A stretch of DNA of 64,000 nucleotides from assembly GCF_002632465.1 (NCBI RefSeq), contig NZ_NIBS01000015.1, positions 1 through 64,000 on the forward strand, written 5' to 3'. Shown here one piece after another: positions 8,958 through 20,019 of this stretch; the stretch's first letter is position 1; the number at the start of each line of letters is the position of its first letter. The stretch is from Xenorhabdus budapestensis (lineage in GTDB: Bacteria > Pseudomonadota > Gammaproteobacteria > Enterobacterales > Enterobacteriaceae). A program made the translations under genes and the position numbers. A model generated the notes under the pieces. That model had not been told where the DNA came from, made no database searches, and was given only the letters and a program-made list of their open reading frames with translations.

Positions 8958-9947
8958 ATGCAACCTAAAAATATTTTGATTATCAATATTGCGCGTTTTG
9001 GCGACACGTTACTTGTAACACCAGTGATTCGGGCTTTAAAGTTAAACTGGCCAGAAGCCAATATTGATGTATTGGCGCATAAGAGAACAAAAGAGATCCT
9101 TGAGAATATTGATGAAATCAATTCAATAAATGCTTTTTCAAAAGGAAAAGCGAAGTGGGTTGGTTGGTTTTCTTGTCGTAGTTATGATTTGGCATTGGTA
9201 TATAATCATGATAAATCTTTACTACAATATGCCAGACGAAAAGCAAATAGAGTTGTTTGCTTTTCTGATACATCCCGCAAAACCCCAAATGAATTGTTTG
9301 TAGAAAAACCCCAAAAACTTATGCAAGCTCAGCAGGAAAGGGCTTTGTTAGCTGATGCGTTAGGGATTGAAATTCATGACTGGCGGTTGCAGTATTGTGT
9401 GAGTCAAAATGAAGCAGAATATGCGAGTTCTTTTCTCCGGCATCATGGTTTGGAAGATAAACTAAGGATTGGCTTTCAATTACAGAGTTTTCCTGCGAAA
9501 GCTTACCGTGATTGGCCAGTAGAATCTTTTTATGAGTTAGCCCGGCGCATTTATGCTCATTATCCTGCTGCCCACATTTTACTGTTGGGTAGCCAGGATG
9601 GGGCAGCGGCGGCGGAAAGATTATCTGAAATGTTGGGAGTACAAAGATGTACATCTCTGGCGGGTAAAACGACAATGCGCCAAAATGCGGCGATTATGAG
9701 CCAACTTAATTTGTATGTCGGTGTGGATACCGGGACGACACATTTGGCAGGAGCATTGGGGATCCCAATGGTTGCCATGTACCATAGTTTTCATCCTGGT
9801 CGTTTTCTTGCTCCACAACAGCATGAGAGATTGGTTGTGATTGAACATCCGATAGATTATCAACAGGCGACTCGTCAAGACAACATGTCAGACATATCGG
9901 TGGAACAAGTCTGGCATTCAGTGAAAAATATACTGAAAATTCAATAA
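8958..9947 (+). CDS. Family 9 glycosyltransferase (heptosyltransferase-like)
   Basis: 329-aa member of GT9, the family of ADP-heptose:LPS heptosyltransferases. It opens with the family pattern NILIINIARFGDTLLVTPVIRALK. The C-terminal donor-binding domain has HILLLGSQDGAA, SLAGKTTMRQ and YVGVDTGTTHLAGALGIPMVAMY, the D-T/S-G-x-x-H-L/I-A motif of GT9. It is distinct from WaaC, WaaF and the broken waaQ in this window, and might add an outer-core or third heptose. No convincing Shine-Dalgarno was seen before ATG 8958, and the 210 bp upstream are A+T-rich, so it may be weakly expressed or have its own promoter. Confidence 0.85.
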   Translation: MQPKNILIINIARFGDTLLVTPVIRALKLNWPEANIDVLAHKRTKEILENIDEINSINAFSKGKAKWVGWFSCRSYDLALVYNHDKSLLQYARRKANRVVCFSDTSRKTPNELFVEKPQKLMQAQQERALLADALGIEIHDWRLQYCVSQNEAEYASSFLRHHGLEDKLRIGFQLQSFPAKAYRDWPVESFYELARRIYAHYPAAHILLLGSQDGAAAAERLSEMLGVQRCTSLAGKTTMRQNAAIMSQLNLYVGVDTGTTHLAGALGIPMVAMYHSFHPGRFLAPQQHERLVVIEHPIDYQQATRQDNMSDISVEQVWHSVKNILKIQ

Positions 9948-9963
9948 AAGGATAATGAAAACG

Positions 9964-11070
9964 ATGAAAATAGGGTTTATTGATGTCACCGTTACCATGT
10001 CCTATGGTGGTATTCAAACGGCGGTCTGGGAGCTGGCTAAGGCTTTAACAGATGCAGGACATGAGATCCATATTTTCGGCGGAACAGGTGATATCAGACC
10101 TGAGTTAGGGGATCGGAATATCCGTGTTCATACTTTCCCATTTATCCCCAGAGAACGGGTAATCAATATTGGTCGTCGTTTTCAACGTATTGTTGAACGC
10201 TACTCATTTGCCCGTCATGCCTGTGAAACGGTTATTGCTGAAAATTTTGATTGGGTGATATTAACTAAGCCTTTTGATTTCTTCTGGCCCAGAATGATGC
10301 CAGCCAACTCCCATACTAAGTTTTGCTATATGAGTGGGGGGACCAGCTTTTTTAAAGGTGACAGAATATTAGGAAGAAAAATATCGGCATGGGTTGCTTG
10401 CAGCCATTTTAATGCCTGGCAGATCCAGCATCATTTCAAACAATTTCCAAGTGTTATCTATAATGGTGTAGATATTGATAAGTTTAAGCCTGCCAATTCT
10501 GATGTTCGGAGCAGATTGGGTATCCATGAAAATACGTTTCTACTGACTTTTGCTGGTAGGTTGGTCGGATGGAAAGGCATGAAAATCGCTATTGATGCGA
10601 TGGACTTGTTACGTGATATAGATGTAAAACTGTTAATTATTGGAGCAGGTGAAGAACTAAAGCGACTTGAAAAAAAAGTTGCGGAATTGAAGTTAGAACA
10701 ATCAATTATTTTTCATCCTCCTGTTGGTCATGATCAGTTACCTGAATTTTATGCTGCTGGAGATGCTGGGATCTTCCCGAGCATCGGTGACGAAGCATTC
10801 GGTATTACTATTGCGGAAGCAATGGCGTGTGAACGACCTGTTATTGCCAGTTATATTGGTGGTATACCTGAAGTGGTAGGCAATGAAAATCAGTCCGGCA
10901 TTCTAGTGACACCTGGTAATGCAGCGGCTATTGCCGGAGCTGTAAATCAGCTCTTGTCCTTACCAGACAGAGGAAAAGAAATGGGTAAACATGCTCGCCA
11001 GAGAATTGAAACTATGTATACCTGGAAGCATTCGGCAGGCCGTTTATTGGATACTATAAAAAAGTCATGA
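9964..11070 (+). CDS. Family 4 glycosyltransferase, LPS core
   Basis: GT4 enzyme, about 368 aa. Start 9964 (MKIGFIDVTVTMSYGGIQTA) is preferred because AAAGGA lies 11 nt upstream, whereas ATG 9955 would be only 2 nt away. The N-terminal loop SYGGIQTAVWELAKAL binds acceptor or donor phosphates in this family. The C-terminal domain has FAGRLVGWKGMKIAIDAM and the catalytic-donor region DEAFGITIAEAMACERPVIAS. It ends by overlapping the next gene by 4 bp (ATGA), so the two are translationally coupled. Substrate unknown; the placement suggests an outer-core sugar. Confidence 0.86.
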   Translation: MKIGFIDVTVTMSYGGIQTAVWELAKALTDAGHEIHIFGGTGDIRPELGDRNIRVHTFPFIPRERVINIGRRFQRIVERYSFARHACETVIAENFDWVILTKPFDFFWPRMMPANSHTKFCYMSGGTSFFKGDRILGRKISAWVACSHFNAWQIQHHFKQFPSVIYNGVDIDKFKPANSDVRSRLGIHENTFLLTFAGRLVGWKGMKIAIDAMDLLRDIDVKLLIIGAGEELKRLEKKVAELKLEQSIIFHPPVGHDQLPEFYAAGDAGIFPSIGDEAFGITIAEAMACERPVIASYIGGIPEVVGNENQSGILVTPGNAAAIAGAVNQLLSLPDRGKEMGKHARQRIETMYTWKHSAGRLLDTIKKS

Positions 11071-12248
11071 AGATTGCTTATATTGATCCTTATCCTGTAC
11101 CTGACTTTCGTGTTGCCTCACTGCAAATTTTACAGAATGTGGATGCTTTTGCCCGTCAGGGTCACCAAGTCTGTCTGATTACACCTGCAGGGCAAAATGG
11201 TGTTGAGGAAATCCTTGGCAGAAAGTTACCACCGTCTGTTGAATTGATCGCTCTACGTGATATGCGGCGTAAGTGGTATTTCCCAATCAATACGCAAAAA
11301 TTATTTTATTTTCAGGTTTCCCGTTGGTTGCAGGAACATCAAGTCGATGCCATTTTTACTCGTAATATTAAAATGGCAAATTATCTCTTGCATAAGCATC
11401 CTGATATTCCACACTTTTTTGAAAGTCATGAAATTTTTTCTCAGTCTTTTAAAGAGTCCCATGACTTGAATAAACGTGCTAATAAACGCAAATATTCTAG
11501 GCTCAGAAAAATTGAACAACAGGTTTATTATCGTGCCCGGACTGTTTTTGTTTTGACTTCATTACTACGTGACGATATTTATACAGAATATGGGGTTAAA
11601 ACTCCGATTATCGTTGCACCTGACGGTGTTGATTTGTTAGCAGTTGAAGCGACAAAGATGGTATCTTCAGGCAAGCAATATCAGAAAGGAGAAACAACAC
11701 AGGTATTGTATCTAGGCAGTTTGCATCGCTGGAAAGGCGTACCTACTGCTATGAAGTCTATGTGTCACCTTAATAATGTTGTATTGAACATTGCCGGTGG
11801 AAATAGTACGCAGATTGAACAACTCAAATCTGTAGCTCAACAAATTGGCGTAAGTGATCGGGTTAATTTTCTGGGGTTTATCCATCCTAAAAACCGTTTC
11901 CAAATCATTGCAGATAATGATATTTGCATCCTGCCATTGACAAAAACCAGTATCGGCAGTCGTTATACTTCCCCTCTTAAACTTTTTGAATATATGGCGA
12001 TGGGAAAACCCGTTGTTATTTCTGATCTTCCTTCTATTCGTGATGCGGTTGATGAAAACTCAGTCAGCTTTGCAGACAGTGAAAATTCGACAAGTTTCGC
12101 ACAACAGATTCAGTTACTGATTGATAACCCGACTGAAATAATGGCTAAAGTAGAACACTCTCAGCGATTAGTCGCGGAACAATTCAATTGGGATCAACGG
12201 GCAAAGTTGATTATACAAGTGATGGAAAAAATCTGTTTTGATAAGTGA
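11067..12248 (+). CDS. Family 4 glycosyltransferase, LPS core
   Basis: 393-aa GT4-type transferase starting inside the stop of the upstream gene. The N-terminus MKIAYIDPYPVPDFRVASLQIL carries no classical Gly-rich loop, but the C-terminal half is typical: VLYLGSLHRWKGVPTAMKSM, VNFLGFIHPKNRFQI and the donor-side YTSPLKLFEYMAMGKPVVISDLPSI. The E-Y-M-A-M-G-K-P segment is shared by many O-antigen and core GT4 enzymes. It is the last of the plus-strand run (7.6-12.2 kb) and converges with waaL. Specificity not predictable from sequence alone. Confidence 0.84.
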   Translation: MKIAYIDPYPVPDFRVASLQILQNVDAFARQGHQVCLITPAGQNGVEEILGRKLPPSVELIALRDMRRKWYFPINTQKLFYFQVSRWLQEHQVDAIFTRNIKMANYLLHKHPDIPHFFESHEIFSQSFKESHDLNKRANKRKYSRLRKIEQQVYYRARTVFVLTSLLRDDIYTEYGVKTPIIVAPDGVDLLAVEATKMVSSGKQYQKGETTQVLYLGSLHRWKGVPTAMKSMCHLNNVVLNIAGGNSTQIEQLKSVAQQIGVSDRVNFLGFIHPKNRFQIIADNDICILPLTKTSIGSRYTSPLKLFEYMAMGKPVVISDLPSIRDAVDENSVSFADSENSTSFAQQIQLLIDNPTEIMAKVEHSQRLVAEQFNWDQRAKLIIQVMEKICFDK

Positions 12249-12264
12249 AAGTCAAATAGTGGGA

Positions 12265-12300
12265 CACCAGCCCGTCTCATTTATTGGATACGGGCTGGTG
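12265..12300. terminator. Hairpin between convergent glycosyltransferase and waaL
   Basis: CACCAGCCCGT (12265-12275) pairs perfectly over 11 bp with ACGGGCTGGTG (12290-12300), loop 14 nt. It lies in the 61-bp gap between two convergent genes. A clear U-tract is missing on both sides, so the terminator call is tentative. Confidence 0.5.
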
Positions 12301-12309
12301 GATTTGAAA

Positions 12310-13623
12310 TTAGTGGTTTTTCTGTTCTATTCTGATTTCTTGTTGGGCGCTGTATAGGGCGATCATTAATCCCAATAAGATACCTATTTCATTAATATAA
12401 GCATTTTCAAACATTCCCCTGACGACGAAAATACCAATAAATGCGGTAAGAATAATGATACCCGCTTGTCGGATTATGCCACTATTTTGACGTATAATTT
12501 GGCTTCCGGTAAATATTGCTGAAAGTGTCATTAATAGTGAGGTTATTAGGCCCAGGACGCCACCAGCAAACCAAAGTGATAAAAATACATTATGTGGTCC
12601 AATGGAGGTTCTGTATGTCCAGTCGGGATAATCGGCAACACGACTATTATAGATTTGGTGATATACCTGATTACCGAAACCATAACCTTTGACAGGGTTT
12701 TCCATAATCAACTGCCACGCAGAGCCTTGGGTTCCATTGCTATAGCGGTGACTGCTATCAGTTTGGGTAAGTTTATGGAGCAGTAATTTTGTGTCAGGAT
12801 TCGATGCCGCTGACCAATGAGTGATCCCGGCCAATAATCCCAGACATATTGCAGCAGCAATGGTGATTTTCCATTCTCTATTAATTGTAATAATAAATAC
12901 TGTAGCTACTACAATGGCAACCCAGGCACCACGAGAAAGTGTTCCAAGTAATAAGAATAGGCTGATGGCTGAAGCGATAATCAGCAATAACCAACTCAGT
13001 AAAGAATGTTTTTTCCATAATGCCCAAGTACATAACAACACAGGAAAATAGAAAATAAATCCGTATGAAAACTCCCGATGATTATAATTAGTAAATGGCA
13101 TTTCACCTGTTGAATCGTAATTGATAATGTATTTCGCGAGTTCGGTCAGTGAAATAGCTAACATACCAATAATAAAAGCAATCAGGATCATTTTTGCAAT
13201 GTGTTGTTTACTTTCCTGATAGAGCACAATGGGAAGTGTGAAACTAAACAGCAGCAGGCCATTTAAGATAGGCTTATTCATCTCTTTGAAACTCAATGCA
13301 GGATCAATCGAAACTCCAATAGAGTAGAACATTGCCAGTATAAACAGCAAAATGGATAAAAAGAGAGAATTTCTCAGTGAGTTTACTACCTGACGAAAAT
13401 CCGTTACCAGATAACACAGTGCTGTTATGCAGATAAGGATCATGACAAGATTTTTATATCTTGTAATATCTGGCAGATAAACAAGAATAATGTACAGTCC
13501 AATAATAGATAAGTTCCACAGGGACTTTTTATTTTCAATCATGTTTAGCCTATTTTTGATATCAAAAAGCATGGGGCCTATTCTCTCAACGATTTCGACT
13601 GGATTTGACTGTAAATAATACAT
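12310..13623 (-). CDS. waaL: O-antigen ligase
   Basis: Integral inner-membrane protein of the O-antigen ligase/Wzy_C superfamily, which transfers undecaprenyl-PP-linked O-polysaccharide onto lipid A-core at the periplasmic face. At 437 aa it shows about ten to twelve hydrophobic segments, a short LSRGAWVAIVVATV motif resembling the RG-x-W-x family motif, and a long periplasmic loop before the last membrane spans (LHKLTQTDSSHRYSNGTQG and GPHNVFLSLWFAGG, the H-N segment typical of ligases). The start is uncertain: Met 13572 is a shorter alternative. It sits between core transferases and mutM. WaaL rather than Wzy is inferred from that core-locus position. Confidence 0.82.
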   Translation of the reverse strand: MYYLQSNPVEIVERIGPMLFDIKNRLNMIENKKSLWNLSIIGLYIILVYLPDITRYKNLVMILICITALCYLVTDFRQVVNSLRNSLFLSILLFILAMFYSIGVSIDPALSFKEMNKPILNGLLLFSFTLPIVLYQESKQHIAKMILIAFIIGMLAISLTELAKYIINYDSTGEMPFTNYNHREFSYGFIFYFPVLLCTWALWKKHSLLSWLLLIIASAISLFLLLGTLSRGAWVAIVVATVFIITINREWKITIAAAICLGLLAGITHWSAASNPDTKLLLHKLTQTDSSHRYSNGTQGSAWQLIMENPVKGYGFGNQVYHQIYNSRVADYPDWTYRTSIGPHNVFLSLWFAGGVLGLITSLLMTLSAIFTGSQIIRQNSGIIRQAGIIILTAFIGIFVVRGMFENAYINEIGILLGLMIALYSAQQEIRIEQKNH

Positions 13624-13684
13624 GAAAACGGTATCGTAATCTGCTGAAATAGGGTGTTGTAGATAGTTTATTCAAGGAGTCCGT

Positions 13685-14494
13685 ATGCCCGAATTACCAG
13701 AGGTTGAAACCAGTCGCAGGGGAATTGAGCCACATTTGGCTGGTAATGTGATTCAATATGTTGAGGTGAGGAATTCACGTTTGCGCTGGCCTGTTTCTGA
13801 ACAGATCATGAAATTATCAGATCAGCCAGTGCTCAGTGTGCAGCGTCGGGCAAAGTATCTATTGCTCGAATTGGTTGATGGATGGATTATTGTTCATCTT
13901 GGGATGTCCGGTAGCTTACGCGTCTTATTGCATGAATCTCCTCCTGCAAAACATGATCATATCGACTTGGTGATGGCAGACGGTAAAATTCTCCGTTACA
14001 CGGATCCACGGCGTTTTGGTGCCTGGCTATGGAGTGATGATCTTGAGAAGTGCTCTGTACTGGCTCATTTGGGTCCTGAGCCCCTGTCTGATGTATTTAA
14101 CGGTTCATACCTTTATACTCTTTCGCGTAATAAGAAAACGGCTATTAAGCCTTGGTTGATGGATAACAAAGTGGTTGTTGGTGTTGGTAATATTTATGCT
14201 AATGAAGCTTTGTATGTTGCCCATATCTTACCTGAGCGCCCTGCTTATTCCCTGACACAGGAAGAGGTTTATCTATTAGCAGATACGATAAAGCAGATTT
14301 TACGTCGTTCTATTGAACAAGGGGGGACTACGCTGAAAGACTTTCTGCAATCTGATGGAAAACCGGGATATTTCGCGCAGGAATTATTTGTTTATGGTAA
14401 GAAAGGCGAGCTTTGTCCAATGTGTGGAGAAAAAATAGAGAGCATAAAATTAGGGCAACGCAGTACATTTTTTTGTCGGCAGTGTCAGCATTAA
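13685..14494 (+). CDS. mutM: Formamidopyrimidine-DNA glycosylase
   Basis: Base-excision repair enzyme removing 8-oxoguanine and formamidopyrimidines, with AP-lyase activity. 269 aa, starting [18 protein letters not shown], so the catalytic Pro1 and Glu2 (after Met removal) are present. Also visible are the conserved Lys region MSGSLRVL, the HhH-type DNA-binding segment [15 protein letters not shown], and a C-terminal zinc finger CPMC..CRQC (about residues 244-267). Shine-Dalgarno AAGGAG is well spaced. The mutM-coaD-waaA neighbourhood is conserved in enterics. Confidence 0.97.
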   Translation: MPELPEVETSRRGIEPHLAGNVIQYVEVRNSRLRWPVSEQIMKLSDQPVLSVQRRAKYLLLELVDGWIIVHLGMSGSLRVLLHESPPAKHDHIDLVMADGKILRYTDPRRFGAWLWSDDLEKCSVLAHLGPEPLSDVFNGSYLYTLSRNKKTAIKPWLMDNKVVVGVGNIYANEALYVAHILPERPAYSLTQEEVYLLADTIKQILRRSIEQGGTTLKDFLQSDGKPGYFAQELFVYGKKGELCPMCGEKIESIKLGQRSTFFCRQCQH

Positions 14495-14505
14495 TTGTAT
14501 TTTTG

Positions 14506-14523
14506 GGGGGCTTAATTGCCCCC
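14506..14523. terminator. Hairpin between convergent mutM and coaD
   Basis: GGGGGC (14506-14511) pairs with GCCCCC (14518-14523) around TTAATT in the gap between the convergent stops. No good U-tract follows on either strand, so termination strength is uncertain. Confidence 0.5.
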
Positions 14524-14531
14524 GACGAATA

Positions 14532-15785
<1,254 letters not shown>

Positions 15786-15789
<4 letters not shown>

Positions 15790-17063
15790 TGGCTCCGTGG
15801 CGGGAGATAAGGTTCCAGTAATTTTAACAATCGTTGCAGTGCGCCCTGATTTTCGTGTAAGACTTCCGCGGCATGACGACCGTAATAAAGGCGGTAGTCT
15901 TCATCCGTCAGCAGGCTATTGACCGCGGAACTCAAAGATTGGCTATCTGTCACAGTAATAAGCCCATCAGCTTTATCCAGCTTGGCACAGATATCCTTAA
16001 AATTGAATGTATGCGGCCCCATAATGACAGGGATTGCATGAGCCGCGGCTTCCAGTGGATTATGACCTCCACGTTCGATTAAGCTGCCTCCGACAAAGGC
16101 TAAATCCGCAATACCGTACAGTAGCATCAGTTCGCCCATAGTATCACCTATTACGACCTGAATATTGGCATCGGGTATGGTGCCAGAACTTCTCAATACC
16201 GAGTTTAGCCCCGCTTCTTGAGTTAATTCTTCTGCTTTGGCAAAACGTTCAGGATGGCGGGGAACCAAAATCAGCAATAAATCGGGATGTTGTTTCAATA
16301 AATTTCGATGCGCATCCAGTATGATAGTTTCTTCACCATCATGGGTACTGGTTGCAATCCATACAGGCCGATGTGCAGCCCATTGACGACGCAGAGTTAC
16401 CGCCTTAGCGGCCAATTCAGGTGTGACAGAAATATCGAATTTGAGACTGCCTGTGACAGCCAGTTGGGTACGTTTCAGCCCTAATTCAATAAAACGTTCG
16501 CCATCTTCCTGATTTTGTGCAGCGATCAATGTTATTTTATTTAAAATGGCTTTAATAAAACTGTTAATTTTCTGATACCCAGCGGCGGAACGGGTTGAAA
16601 GCCTTGCATTGGCAATAACCAGCGGGATACCACGTTGGTGCAATTGAGCTATCAAATTAGGCCATAACTCGGTTTCCATAATAATTACTAACTTGGGATT
16701 GACGTTATCAAGGAAACGACTCATAGAGCCAGGCAAATCATACGGCAGGTAAACGTGGTTAACGTCATCTCCTAGTGCGGAAAGCACCCTCTCGGAGCCA
16801 GTTGGTGTCATGGTTGTTACAGTAATTGGCAGAAAAGGATAGTGATGTCGTAAAATCCTGACGAGAGGAATCGCAGCTAATGTCTCTCCAACTGAAACCG
16901 AATGGAGTAATATCCCTCCAGGAGTAACTTTTTTGGCGCAAAAACCATAGCGTTCACTCCAGCGTTTACGGTACGCCGGAGATTTACGGCTACGCAATAA
17001 TAAGCGCAACCAGACAATAGGTTGGATAAGGTAGAGAAGTACCTGATATAAGCGAAGCAACAT
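15786..17063 (-). CDS. waaA: 3-deoxy-D-manno-octulosonic acid (Kdo) transferase
   Basis: Essential GT30 membrane-associated enzyme adding two Kdo residues from CMP-Kdo to lipid IVA. 425 aa with an N-terminal hydrophobic anchor ([22 protein letters not shown]) and the [15 protein letters not shown] segment. It carries the catalytic-site pattern [16 protein letters not shown] with the conserved Glu, the ETELWPNLI motif, and [16 protein letters not shown] in the donor domain. It begins the waaA-waaE-coaD operon and is divergent from the decayed waaQ. Confidence 0.97.
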
Positions 17064-17175
17064 TCTATCAAATTCACTGAAATAGATTGCGGCTATAGTA
17101 TCACATTGGCTTGAAGAAAGTGTGCAAAAAGCGGATAGGTTGTTCGTATTCCCTTAAAAAGAGCATGCCTGCTTT

Positions 17176-17692
17176 ATGATAAGTATTGGAAATCGAATGG
17201 GTACAAAAACTACTCAATGTAAAAAGATTCTGATCATTAAACTAAGACATCGTGGTGATGCGTTACTCATCACTCCCGTGATTAATACTCTGAAAGAAAA
17301 TCTCCCTAGGCGGCAAAATCTGTTGTGGAGAGCTTGTCTGACGGATTTAGTGTCTATTAAGGGTGAGGGAGCTTTGCATGTCGTTGAGCAAAAATAGGGC
17401 AGATAACATTACCATAACTGGGTGTTCTTATTGACCATGCGAAACTATTTATTGGCGTTGATTCTGTTCCTATGCATTGGCTACTGCATTGAAAACGCCT
17501 TGTGTTGCGTTATTTGGGCTATCTAAGATGGTCTTTTGGTATCCATGGCAGGGCTATGGGGAAGTGATCTGGGCAAGAAATTACGGTAAATTATCGAACC
17601 CTGATGAAATTGATACTAAAACAGATAATCGCTATTTAAGTTTGATCCCGACAGATGTTGTGATTAAAACTGCTCGGAGATATTTATCATGA
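17176..17692 (+). pseudogene. waaQ: Decayed waaQ (heptosyltransferase III)
   Basis: Two pieces of a GT9 gene remain. 17176-17397 encodes the N-terminus (KILIIKLRHRGDALLITPVI, a WaaQ-like start) and then degenerates. Downstream, LIDHAKLFIGVDSVPMH (about 17429-17476) and, in another frame from 17477, MATALKTPCVALFG..WYPWQGYGEVIWARNYG give the C-terminal donor domain. The frame change looks like loss of one A at the CAT-ATG-GCT junction near 17475. About 200 central codons of the roughly 350-codon gene are missing. WaaQ adds a side-branch heptose to heptose II; this copy cannot. Its stop still overlaps wabG by 4 bp, showing the ancestral operon. Confidence 0.88.
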
Positions 17693-18819
17693 AACCTGTT
17701 CGTCTTGCCATTGTCCGACAAAAATATCGCCCTGATGGTGGCGCTGAACGTTTCATTTCCAGAGCTTTAGAAGCATTGGGTAATGAAAATCTACAATTAA
17801 ATATTATTACCCGTTCTTGGCAGGGAAGTATAAATCCAAATTGGCATGTGCACTTGGCTAATCCTTTGAAATGGGGGCGCATTAGCCGTGAGAAGGGGTT
17901 TGCTGATGCATCCAAGGCTCTTTGGCAAAAGGAGCAATTCGATATCGTCCAAAGTCATGAACGAATAGCAGGATGTGATATTTACCGGGCTGGTGATGGT
18001 GTACATCAACGGTGGTTGCAGCAAAGGTCAAGAACTCTGCCAGCCTGGAAAAGTAAACTGCTTTTTGTCAGCCGTTACCACCGTTATGTCATGGATGCTG
18101 AGAAAAGAATGTATTTGTCTCCAGAGTTGAAGAAAGTTATCTGTAACTCAGAAATGGTCAAACGGGAAGTTATGGAAGATTTTGATCTACCAGAAGAGAA
18201 AATTTCTGTGATTTATAATTCTATTGACCGGTCACAGTTTTTTCCTGTCGGAGAAGATGAACGAGTAGTCTTGCGACAGCAATATGCCATCCCTGCACGG
18301 GCTAAATGTCTCGTATATGTTGGGTCGGGTTTTGAAAGAAAAGGACTGAAAGCTGCAATTGAAGCAGTTAGTAAGACGGAAGCGTATCTATTGGTGATCG
18401 GGCAGGATAAGGAAGAAAATAAATATCAGCAACTAGCTCATTCGCTTGGTTGCTACACTCGTATTAGGTTTCTAGGCGTACAAAAAAAGACACTGCCATT
18501 TTATCAAATGGCTGATGGATTATTGTTACCGACGTTATATGATCCTTTCCCGAATGTCATTCTGGAAGCAATGGCATGTCGCTTACCGATTATAACCAGT
18601 AAAACCTGTGGCGGAGCTGAGTTCATTGACTCAGGAGTAAATGGCTTTGTATGCGATGCCTTGGATATAAAGGGATTATCTGAGAGAATTTCCTTAATAC
18701 CTTCAGATCATTTGACCAGTAAGATCGCTATGTCAGCAAAAGAAAAGATAACGGGTTATACTCCGGCTTATTTATCTCAGCAGCTTACTGAGCTGTATAG
18801 CAAGGTGCTTTCTTTATGA
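17689..18819 (+). CDS. wabG: LPS core glycosyltransferase WabG (galacturonosyltransferase)
   Basis: GT4 enzyme closely resembling WabG of Klebsiella, which transfers galacturonic acid to heptose II and opens the outer core. The translation follows that protein as I remember it almost end to end (RLAIVRQKYRPDGGAERFIS, FDIVQSHERIAGCDIYRAGDGVH, YVGSGFERKGLKAAIEAV, DGLLLPTLYDPFPNVILEAMACRLP). 376 aa, normal length. It overlaps the waaQ remnant by 4 bp and wabH by 4 bp, so it now depends on transcription through the broken gene. The E-x7-E donor motif and Gly-rich loop are intact. Confidence 0.88.
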   Translation: MKPVRLAIVRQKYRPDGGAERFISRALEALGNENLQLNIITRSWQGSINPNWHVHLANPLKWGRISREKGFADASKALWQKEQFDIVQSHERIAGCDIYRAGDGVHQRWLQQRSRTLPAWKSKLLFVSRYHRYVMDAEKRMYLSPELKKVICNSEMVKREVMEDFDLPEEKISVIYNSIDRSQFFPVGEDERVVLRQQYAIPARAKCLVYVGSGFERKGLKAAIEAVSKTEAYLLVIGQDKEENKYQQLAHSLGCYTRIRFLGVQKKTLPFYQMADGLLLPTLYDPFPNVILEAMACRLPIITSKTCGGAEFIDSGVNGFVCDALDIKGLSERISLIPSDHLTSKIAMSAKEKITGYTPAYLSQQLTELYSKVLSL

Positions 18820-19922
18820 AAGGGCATATCCTGTTTATCATTGATGGATTGCCGGGTGGTGGTGCTGAAAATGTCGTAGTACGCTTATGTCGTGGATTGC
18901 AACAAAAAGGTTTTGATATCACATTGCTATCGTTGTCTGATAAATGCGAATATTCGATTCCTGAACATGTTGATTTGGTTATTGATGCTGATAAATATGC
19001 AGGTCCTTTTAGAAGACAGACTGAAATTTTTCGTAGAGCAAAGTCTATGGATAAGGTTTTGGAAAAAATATTGCGGCAAAAAGGAATTCCTGCGCTGGTA
19101 ATATCCAATTTACACAAAACCGATCGTATAGTTGCAAAATCTAAGGTATTAGAAAATTTGAATGTGTGGTTTTGTATTCATGGTGTATTTTCTAAATCTT
19201 ACCTCGAAAATAAAACAGGCCTGGCACGTTGGCTTAAAAAACATAAAATTCAGCGTGTTTATCAGGATCGTAATTTGATTTGTGTTTCTGATGCAGTTGG
19301 CTTGGATTTACAGGAAAATCTAGCTATTACTGCCAGAAGAATGGTCACTATTTACAACCCATTCGATATAACTGAAATTAAATTGAATTCATTAGAAAAC
19401 AATCCATATTCAGGTCAAGATTATATTCTCCATCTTGGACGATTTCACGAGGTGAAACGCCATGATCGTTTGTTAGAAGCATTTGCCATGGCTGTTATTC
19501 CTTGCAACTTATTAATTGCAGGTCATGGCGATGAAAAAATGACTGATAAAATTAAACAGAAAATTGTGGAACTTGGTTTACAATCCAGAGTTAAACTAAT
19601 TGGATTTTTAACAAATCCTTTACCTGTGATACGTGAAGCTAAAGCTGTTGTTTTGAGTTCAGATAGTGAAGGTTTAGGCAATGTATTAATTGAGGCTTTG
19701 ATCTGCCAAACTCCAGTTGTCAGCACAAATTGCCCTGGTGGTATCGGTGAGATTATGATGGGGGAATTAGAACAATATAAATCTGAACTTACCTCAGAAT
19801 CATTGGCAGAGAAAATGCGTTTGGTTTATCAGAATCCTCCTTTAATTACGGAAAACATGTATAAGAAATTTGATCTGGATGTTGTGGTCAGTGAATATTT
19901 ATCGTTGATTGAACAGCAATAA
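18816..19922 (+). CDS. wabH: LPS core glycosyltransferase WabH-like (GlcNAc transferase)
   Basis: GT4 enzyme of 368 aa starting ILFIIDGLPGGGAENVVVRL, the WabH/WaaG-like Gly-rich opening, with YILHLGRFHEVKRHDRLLEAF, VKLIGFLTNPLPVIREAKAVVLSSDSEGLGNVLIEALICQTPVVS in the donor domain. In Klebsiella and Serratia WabH adds GlcNAc to the GalA placed by WabG, and WabN then deacetylates it to glucosamine. The order wabG-wabH-wabN here matches that pathway, which is the main support for the donor assignment. Start overlaps wabG by 4 bp. Confidence 0.75.
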   Translation: MKGHILFIIDGLPGGGAENVVVRLCRGLQQKGFDITLLSLSDKCEYSIPEHVDLVIDADKYAGPFRRQTEIFRRAKSMDKVLEKILRQKGIPALVISNLHKTDRIVAKSKVLENLNVWFCIHGVFSKSYLENKTGLARWLKKHKIQRVYQDRNLICVSDAVGLDLQENLAITARRMVTIYNPFDITEIKLNSLENNPYSGQDYILHLGRFHEVKRHDRLLEAFAMAVIPCNLLIAGHGDEKMTDKIKQKIVELGLQSRVKLIGFLTNPLPVIREAKAVVLSSDSEGLGNVLIEALICQTPVVSTNCPGGIGEIMMGELEQYKSELTSESLAEKMRLVYQNPPLITENMYKKFDLDVVVSEYLSLIEQQ

Positions 19923-20019
19923 ATCTCAGAATGATTATGCCGTTGAAACCTGAATAGGCGACTTGTGAGTTATTATCTTATTAAGCAATTATTTACTCTT
20001 ATTTTTGGGCACATATCTC

